A stretch of 10,798 nucleotides of DNA from Acidobacteriaceae bacterium (GTDB taxonomy: Bacteria > Acidobacteriota > Terriglobia > Terriglobales > Acidobacteriaceae): contig PLUJ01000122.1 in NCBI GenBank assembly GCA_003165455.1, positions 13,796 to 24,593 of the forward strand, in the 5' to 3' direction. Positions within the stretch are counted from its first letter, which is position 1. Each line of letters starts with the position of its first letter. The translations under genes and the position numbers were made by a program. The notes below the pieces were generated by a model. It was not told the origin of the DNA. It saw only the letters and a list, made by a program, of their open reading frames with translations, and searched no databases. Shown one piece after another: positions 6,536 through 10,798 of the stretch.

Positions 6536-8395
6536 ATGGCGACGGCAATTCACAAAAAAGAAGCACGAAGCACGCGAAATAGTTTGCGCGAACGAATGCG
6601 GGTGATTGAGCGTCGCGATTGGTGGCTGTGGGCGTGCGCGGTATTCATTACGCTTCTTCTAACCGGCGCAATCGTCTCTTTTGCCACTTCGATGATGCAC
6701 ATTCGGTGGCCGGAGATTAATGCGGCTCCGCTGAATGACACCGTTCTCGGACTGGCAGGATTGGTGTTGGTATTCGACATTTACACCGTATACCAGCATT
6801 TCCAGGTTCAAATGGTTCGCAAGCAACTGGTAGAGCGCGAGGAGATGTTTCAGCTGATCACGGAAAATGCCGCCGATATGATCGCTGTGGTCGATACGAA
6901 CGGGAACAGGCTTTATAACAGCCCCTCCTATACCAAGATCATGGGTTATAGCGACGAAGAGCTGAGTGGCACATTAGCCTTCGATCAGGTTCATCCGGAG
7001 GATCGCGACAAAGTTCTCAAAGCCGCCGACGACGCACGCAGGACTGGCGTGGGCACAACAGTCGAATATCGGATGCGTCATAAAGAAGGCAACTGGCGGA
7101 CGCTTGAATCACGAGCCAGCACCATCCTGAATGATGGCCAGGTAGAGAAACTGGTAATCGTGAATCGCGATATAACCGAGCGCAAACATCTTGAGGAACA
7201 ATTTCGGCAATCGCAAAAGATGGACGCAGTGGGCCGGCTGTCGGGCGGGGTTGCGCACGACTTCAACAACTTGCTTGGGGTCATCATCGGTTACGGCGAA
7301 GTGGTGCAGGAAGGCACAGCTCCCGAGGACCCTTTGCGAACCTGCATCGACGAAATCCTGAAGGCATCGCACCGGGCGGCCGCACTGACCCGGCAATTGT
7401 TGGCATTCAGCCGCCAACAAGTGATGGATCCAACGGTGCTCGATTTGAACGCCGTGGCTAAAGACATGGAAAAGATGCTCCAGCGGTTGCTCGGAGAAGA
7501 CATTCAACTCCAAACGGAACTTGATGAAGCGCTGGTCGCAATCAAAGCCGATCAGGGGCAGATCGAACAGGTTCTTATGAACCTTGCCGTGAATGCCCGG
7601 GATGCGATGCCGAAGGGTGGCGAACTAAGGCTATGCACCTCAAATTTTCACATGGATGAAAGCTATGTACGCCGCTATCCCTATCCGGTGGCGACCGGGG
7701 ACTACGTCCTGCTCGCGGTGAGCGACAGTGGCATCGGAATGGACGCTGCAACCAAGGCCCGTATTTTTGAACCCTTCTTCACCACCAAGGAGAAAGGCAA
7801 AGGCACGGGTCTGGGTCTGTCCACGGTCTACGGAATCGTGAAACAAAGCGGGGGATATATCGAAGTAATGAGTGAGCCGGGGGCGGGGTCCACGTTCAGG
7901 ATATTCCTTCCAAAGGTAGAAGGCGAAATTGCGGAGCCAAAACAATCGATCGCGTTAGCGGCGTCCCTGCGCGGCAACGAGACCGTGCTGCTGGTCGAGG
8001 ATGAGCCCTCGCTTCGAACGCTGGGCCGCCACCTTCTGGAGCTTTGCGGTTACAAGATCCTGGAGGCGACCTGCGGAGAGGACGCGCTGAAACTGAGTAT
8101 CGAGTATCGCAGTCGCATCGACTTGTTACTTACCGATGTTGTGATGCCGGGAATGAGCGGCCGCATTCTGGCCGACCAGCTTTGGAAGCAGCGTCCGGAA
8201 TTGAAGGTGGTCTACATGTCGGGCTACACGGGGCAAACCGTGGGAGCGCACGGAGTGCTGGCCGAGGGGAGTTTTTTTCTGGCGAAACCTTTCACGCGCG
8301 AAGCATTAGCGCGCAAAGTTCGTGCGGCACTGGATGCAAAATCTGACGCCGTGATCATTCAAGATGAGCAATTTCTCGAAACTCAGCGCCTTTAA
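6536..8395 (+). CDS. Membrane-anchored PAS hybrid histidine kinase (HisKA-HATPase-REC)
   Basis: Hybrid sensor kinase of 619 residues. Two hydrophobic segments near the N terminus (about 29-52 and 67-86) anchor it, with only about 15 residues between them, so it has little periplasmic sensor and probably senses at the membrane or in the cytoplasm. One PAS follows (about 100-215, ending in the canonical VNRDITERK). HisKA carries the H-box GGVAHDFNNLL with H241. HATPase has N353 in NLAVNARDAMP, DSGIG (397-401), FEPFFTTK and GKGTGLGLST (421-430). The C-terminal REC has E488/D489, acceptor D534 in LLTDVVMP and K584. There is no Hpt domain. ATG 6536 lacks an obvious Shine-Dalgarno; ATG 6596 (Met21) is an alternative that keeps both membrane segments. 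A REC-PilZ gene follows after 11 nt, so the two are co-transcribed. Its kinase half is a clear paralogue of the kinase ending at 1967. Confidence 0.96.
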   Translation: MATAIHKKEARSTRNSLRERMRVIERRDWWLWACAVFITLLLTGAIVSFATSMMHIRWPEINAAPLNDTVLGLAGLVLVFDIYTVYQHFQVQMVRKQLVEREEMFQLITENAADMIAVVDTNGNRLYNSPSYTKIMGYSDEELSGTLAFDQVHPEDRDKVLKAADDARRTGVGTTVEYRMRHKEGNWRTLESRASTILNDGQVEKLVIVNRDITERKHLEEQFRQSQKMDAVGRLSGGVAHDFNNLLGVIIGYGEVVQEGTAPEDPLRTCIDEILKASHRAAALTRQLLAFSRQQVMDPTVLDLNAVAKDMEKMLQRLLGEDIQLQTELDEALVAIKADQGQIEQVLMNLAVNARDAMPKGGELRLCTSNFHMDESYVRRYPYPVATGDYVLLAVSDSGIGMDAATKARIFEPFFTTKEKGKGTGLGLSTVYGIVKQSGGYIEVMSEPGAGSTFRIFLPKVEGEIAEPKQSIALAASLRGNETVLLVEDEPSLRTLGRHLLELCGYKILEATCGEDALKLSIEYRSRIDLLLTDVVMPGMSGRILADQLWKQRPELKVVYMSGYTGQTVGAHGVLAEGSFFLAKPFTREALARKVRAALDAKSDAVIIQDEQFLETQRL

Positions 8396-8401
8396 GGAGA
8401 T
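8394..8401 (+). promoter_or_regulatory. Shine-Dalgarno overlapping the kinase stop codon
   Basis: AAGGAGAT starts within the TAA (8393-8395) of the kinase gene and lies 5 bases before the ATG at 8407. This strong site and overlap point to translational coupling of the REC-PilZ gene to the kinase. Confidence 0.8.
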
Positions 8402-8406
8402 AAAAG

Positions 8407-9078
8407 ATGCAGAAACTACTAGTGGTTGACGACGACGAATCCATACGCAATATGGTTAGGATGAGGCTATCTCAAGGCTATGAAGTCATTGATACTGGAA
8501 ATCCGGTACAAGCTTTGGAACTCGCGCTGCACCATAAACCGTCGGCCATTTTGCTCGATCTGATGATGCCTGGGTGCTCCGGCTTTGAACTTTGTCAAAG
8601 CTTCCGAAATTTGAGTTATACATCACGCATACCGATATTCGTCCTTAGCGGCGAATCCGCGGCAAAATATCGGGGCTACGTTAGTAGTCTGGGGGCTTGC
8701 GGTTTTTTCGAAAAACCGATTGATTTTGCCCAGTTAAAAAGCCGACTCGCCACCGAAATACAGACGGCACGCATCGAGCGGCGGTCGCAAGTACGAATCC
8801 TCATGAAGCTGGTGCTGAAAATAAAGGGGGCGGATCAAGCAGGCAAATCGTTCGAGCAGCTCGTCACGACCGACAACGTAAGCGCTGGCGGATTTCTATG
8901 CACGCTTCCGTTTGATTTGCCGGAAACCGCTTCCCTTCAGGTTTTCTTGTCTGCTGGGGCCCAGGACCGCTACGTTGGCCGAGTTCGTCCTGTCCGCAGG
9001 GAGCACGCCGATACTCCATGGCAACGATACGGTTTCCAATTCGTGGAACGCAACGCAGAGTGGATACTGCAACAGTAG
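8407..9078 (+). CDS. Response regulator with REC receiver and PilZ (c-di-GMP-binding) output domain
   Basis: Single-polypeptide regulator of 223 residues. REC (about 1-118) has the acidic cluster DDD at 8-10, acceptor D51 in AILLDLMMP, S81 in VLSGE and K103 in FFEKP. The PilZ part (about 122-220) keeps both nucleotide-binding signatures: RSQVR (R126 and R130 of RxxxR) and NVSAGG (N157, S159, G162 of [D/N]xSxxG). The family consensus therefore predicts c-di-GMP binding; phosphorylation and c-di-GMP would be read by one protein. There is no DNA-binding or enzymatic domain, so output is probably through protein contact, but the partner is not identifiable here. It starts 11 nt after the hybrid kinase with a strong Shine-Dalgarno, making that kinase the likely phosphodonor. 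No diguanylate cyclase or phosphodiesterase (GGDEF/EAL/HD-GYP) is in the window. Confidence 0.9.
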   Translation: MQKLLVVDDDESIRNMVRMRLSQGYEVIDTGNPVQALELALHHKPSAILLDLMMPGCSGFELCQSFRNLSYTSRIPIFVLSGESAAKYRGYVSSLGACGFFEKPIDFAQLKSRLATEIQTARIERRSQVRILMKLVLKIKGADQAGKSFEQLVTTDNVSAGGFLCTLPFDLPETASLQVFLSAGAQDRYVGRVRPVRREHADTPWQRYGFQFVERNAEWILQQ

Positions 9079-9268
9079 TTTTTGACTTCACTTCTCGAAA
9101 GGCCTTGGCGGCTTAGTAAGTTCTTCGCTGCCTCCGCAACCCACTAAATGGATCGGTTCGCCGCTGTGAGATATGTTGATTGCATTTCAGCACGAGGAAC
9201 TACGGCTTGCGACAGAGATAGATTTTGACGGACAGTATAAGTTCCCTTGGTGCTACGCCGGAAAAGAG

Positions 9269-9274
9269 TACAAT
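9269..9274 (+). promoter_or_regulatory. Possible sigma-70 -10 box just before the sigma-54 activator start
   Basis: TACAAT resembles TATAAT, with a poor TTGGTG -35 box 16 bases upstream (9247-9252). Transcription would begin near 9281, only a few bases before the ATG at 9287, giving an almost leaderless mRNA. This fits the lack of a Shine-Dalgarno there but is weakly supported. Confidence 0.2.
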
Positions 9275-9286
9275 TCTTGCGTAGAT

Positions 9287-10660
9287 ATGACGGCCCCCCG
9301 CGGAATTAAACTCCTGGCAATTGACGATAGCCCTCAAAACTTGTCGCTGGTAAGAGCTTCGCTGGAAGGCGAAGGCGTGGAGATATTTACAGAAGAAGAT
9401 CCGGAAATCGGCTTTGAAACTTTCCTTCGGATTCGCCCCAGAATCATTTTGCTGGACTTAGTAATGCCTAAAATCAGCGGAATGGAACTGCTGGAGCGCA
9501 TCGTTGCCGTCGATCCGGGCGCAGACGTCATTCTCATTACGGCCCATTACTCGACCGAGTCGGCCGTCGAGGCGATTCAAAAGGGTGCCTGCGACTACCT
9601 GACCAAACCACTGGACATTGAACGGCTTCGCGGACGGATCGGCAGATTGGTGCAGGAGGCGGAAGACCGGCAAAACACGCTGCGACTTGACCAGGAGCTC
9701 CTGCACGCTTATCAATTCGAAGGAATGGTTGGTCGCAGTCCTTTGATTTTGGAAGTCTTCGCAAATATCCGGCGGATAGCGCCGCACTTTAGAACTGTGT
9801 TGGTAACTGGAGCCACCGGAACTGGAAAAGAATTGGCTGCCATGGCCCTGCACCGCTTGAGTCCGGCGTCGCGCGGGCCGTTTGTTGTATGCAATTGCTC
9901 CGCACTGGTAGAAAACCTGTTAGAAAGCGAACTGTTCGGCTACGTCAAGGGAGCTTTTACCGGCGCCACGCAGGATAAGACTGGGCTTTTCGAGCACGCA
10001 AATGGCGGCACGATTTTCTTGGATGAAATTGGGGAACTGTCGCTTTCCGCACAAGCCAAGTTGCTTCGGGTGTTGCAGAATCGGCAGGTGCAGCGAGTGG
10101 GTTCGGTTGCACCGCGAAATATCGATGTCCGGGTCATCGCCGCTACCCATCGCAATGTGAAAGCAATGGTGCGAAGCGGTCAGTTCCGGGAAGATTTGTA
10201 TTACCGTCTTGCCGTTGTGGAAATCGGACTGCCCGCATTGGCGAACCGAAGAGAAGATCTGCCTTTGCTGGAAAGGTACTTCCTCGAAAAATTCTCCGCG
10301 GAATATAACAAGCCCATCGCGGGCCTGGTGCGCAGAGCACAAACCCGCTTGGCCGCATATCCATGGCCGGGAAACATCCGTGAATTGGAAAATGTGATTG
10401 GCAACGCGTGCATGATGGTCGAAGGGGACCTGATCGACGTTGACGATTTGCCGGAAAGATTGCGTGAGCCTCTCACCAACGATGCCGTAACCGACGATAG
10501 TTTGATATCACTCGAAGAACTACAAAAGCGTCATGTCTTGCGGGTTTTGGAAGCAGTCGGCGGAAATAAGGCGCGTGCTGCCGAGATCCTTGGGATTGGA
10601 CGCGCAACCATTTACCAACTGCTTTCCAAAATGAAACTTGGAGCTGAACAGAGCGCCTAG
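9287..10660 (+). CDS. NtrC-family sigma-54-dependent response regulator (REC-AAA+-HTH)
   Basis: Phosphorylation-controlled activator of sigma-54 RNA polymerase. Starting at ATG 9287 it is 457 residues, the usual NtrC-family length, and REC begins at once (IKLLAIDDS). An ATG at 9173 would add 38 residues with no domain and is less likely. REC has D13/D14, acceptor D57 in IILLDLVMP, T85 and K107. AAA+ follows with Walker A GATGTGKE (175-182), the sigma-54-contacting loop GAFTGA (222-227) unaltered, Walker B IFLDE (D246, E247), and arginines R301 and R307 in the FREDLYYRL region. A Fis-type HTH closes the protein (about 427-451, NKARAAEILGIGRATIYQL). The intact GAFTGA predicts true sigma-54 activation. 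It lies 208 bases after the REC-PilZ gene on the same strand, so it may read through or have its own promoter. Cognate kinase and targets are unproven; the adjacent hybrid kinase and the element at 6361 are the obvious candidates. Confidence 0.95.
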   Translation: MTAPRGIKLLAIDDSPQNLSLVRASLEGEGVEIFTEEDPEIGFETFLRIRPRIILLDLVMPKISGMELLERIVAVDPGADVILITAHYSTESAVEAIQKGACDYLTKPLDIERLRGRIGRLVQEAEDRQNTLRLDQELLHAYQFEGMVGRSPLILEVFANIRRIAPHFRTVLVTGATGTGKELAAMALHRLSPASRGPFVVCNCSALVENLLESELFGYVKGAFTGATQDKTGLFEHANGGTIFLDEIGELSLSAQAKLLRVLQNRQVQRVGSVAPRNIDVRVIAATHRNVKAMVRSGQFREDLYYRLAVVEIGLPALANRREDLPLLERYFLEKFSAEYNKPIAGLVRRAQTRLAAYPWPGNIRELENVIGNACMMVEGDLIDVDDLPERLREPLTNDAVTDDSLISLEELQKRHVLRVLEAVGGNKARAAEILGIGRATIYQLLSKMKLGAEQSA

Positions 10661-10661
10661 T

Positions 10662-10708
10662 GCAGTCTGTCGGTCGTAATTTATGGACTGCGCCGCCGCG
10701 AGGACCGA
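10662..10708 (+). repeat. Two interleaved 6-base inverted repeats after the activator gene
   Basis: GCAGTC (10662-10667) can pair with GACTGC (10686-10691), and TCGGTC (10670-10675) with GACCGA (10703-10708). The arms interleave, so the stems are either alternatives or a pseudoknot. No T-tract follows, so a classical terminator is not supported, although this is where the activator transcript should end before the tRNA gene. Confidence 0.3.
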
Positions 10709-10716
10709 TAGCAGCG

Positions 10717-10725
10717 TGGTAAACT
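10717..10725 (+). promoter_or_regulatory. Possible extended -10 promoter of tRNA-Ser
   Basis: TGGTAAACT has a TGn extension before a TATAAT-like TAAACT and lies at the right distance to start transcription about 10 bases before the tRNA. I see no clear -35 box. Confidence 0.3.
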
Positions 10726-10741
10726 GAAACTCCCGCAAGCC

Positions 10742-10798
10742 GGAGAGGTGGCAGAGTGGCCGAATGCGGCGGTTTGCTAAACCGTTGTACGGGCTAAC
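10742..10798 (+). tRNA. tRNA-Ser(GCU), 3' part outside window
   Basis: The acceptor strand GGAGAGG (10742-10748) is followed by TG and a D-arm GCA...TGC. The anticodon arm is GCGGT-TTGCTAA-ACCGT (10769-10785), closed by one G-T wobble. The loop has T33, anticodon GCT (10776-10778) and A37, reading AGC/AGU serine codons. The sequence then enters a long class II variable arm (GTACGGG...) and is cut by the window edge. The acceptor 3' strand and T-arm cannot be checked. The GGAGAGGTGGC start and long variable arm are typical of tRNA-Ser. Confidence 0.92.

Noticed and set aside
9079..9172. Possible terminator after the REC-PilZ gene: GGCGGC pairing with GCTGCC (one G-T pair) and the palindrome AAGGCCTT.
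   Set aside because: No T-tract follows and the loop is 14 bases, so there is no real case for a terminator.

Overview
The window looks like chromosomal DNA of a soil-type Acidobacteriota (Terriglobia-like). The strongest pointer is the large secreted protein on the minus strand: a DUF7948-like N-terminal region, SBBP beta-propeller repeats, choice-of-anchor-D-type Ig repeats and a C-terminal membrane hairpin ending in a GTYTITVTG...LTLVVQ strand, an arrangement I associate with that phylum. The phylum call is from pattern recognition, not a database search. No transposase, integrase, phage gene or CRISPR array was seen.

Layout. (1) Bases 1-1967, plus strand: the 3' part of a soluble-looking hybrid histidine kinase (end of one PAS, two near-duplicate PAS domains, HisKA, HATPase, REC). 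Its start lies left of the window. (2) Bases 2158-5826, minus strand, convergent with (1): a 1222-residue secreted propeller/Ig-repeat protein with a GTG start and a strong Shine-Dalgarno. (3) Bases 5827-6535: a roughly 700-base divergent intergenic region without a convincing gene. It holds a duplicated 10-bp GC palindrome in the leader of the secreted protein, several dyads, and a sigma-54-like -24/-12 element facing the next kinase. (4) Bases 6536-8395 and 8407-9078, plus strand: a membrane-anchored PAS hybrid histidine kinase and, 11 nt after it, a REC-PilZ protein, evidently one operon. (5) Bases 9287-10660 (possible longer start at 9173), plus strand: an NtrC-type sigma-54 activator with REC, AAA+ (intact GAFTGA) and Fis-type HTH. 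(6) From 10742 to the right edge: the 5' part of a tRNA-Ser(GCU).

Working together (inference). The region is a signalling cluster. Two paralogous hybrid kinases bracket a large exported protein; one is co-transcribed with a response regulator whose output domain carries the c-di-GMP-binding residues of PilZ; a sigma-54 activator follows. Neither kinase has a visible Hpt domain, so phosphate flow from their REC domains would need an Hpt encoded elsewhere, or the kinases phosphorylate the stand-alone regulators directly. A sigma-54-like element about 160 bases before the kinase/PilZ operon raises the possibility that the activator controls this operon. The most unusual protein feature is the two-helix membrane hairpin with a lipobox-like MAGC that interrupts the last Ig-like domain of the secreted protein.
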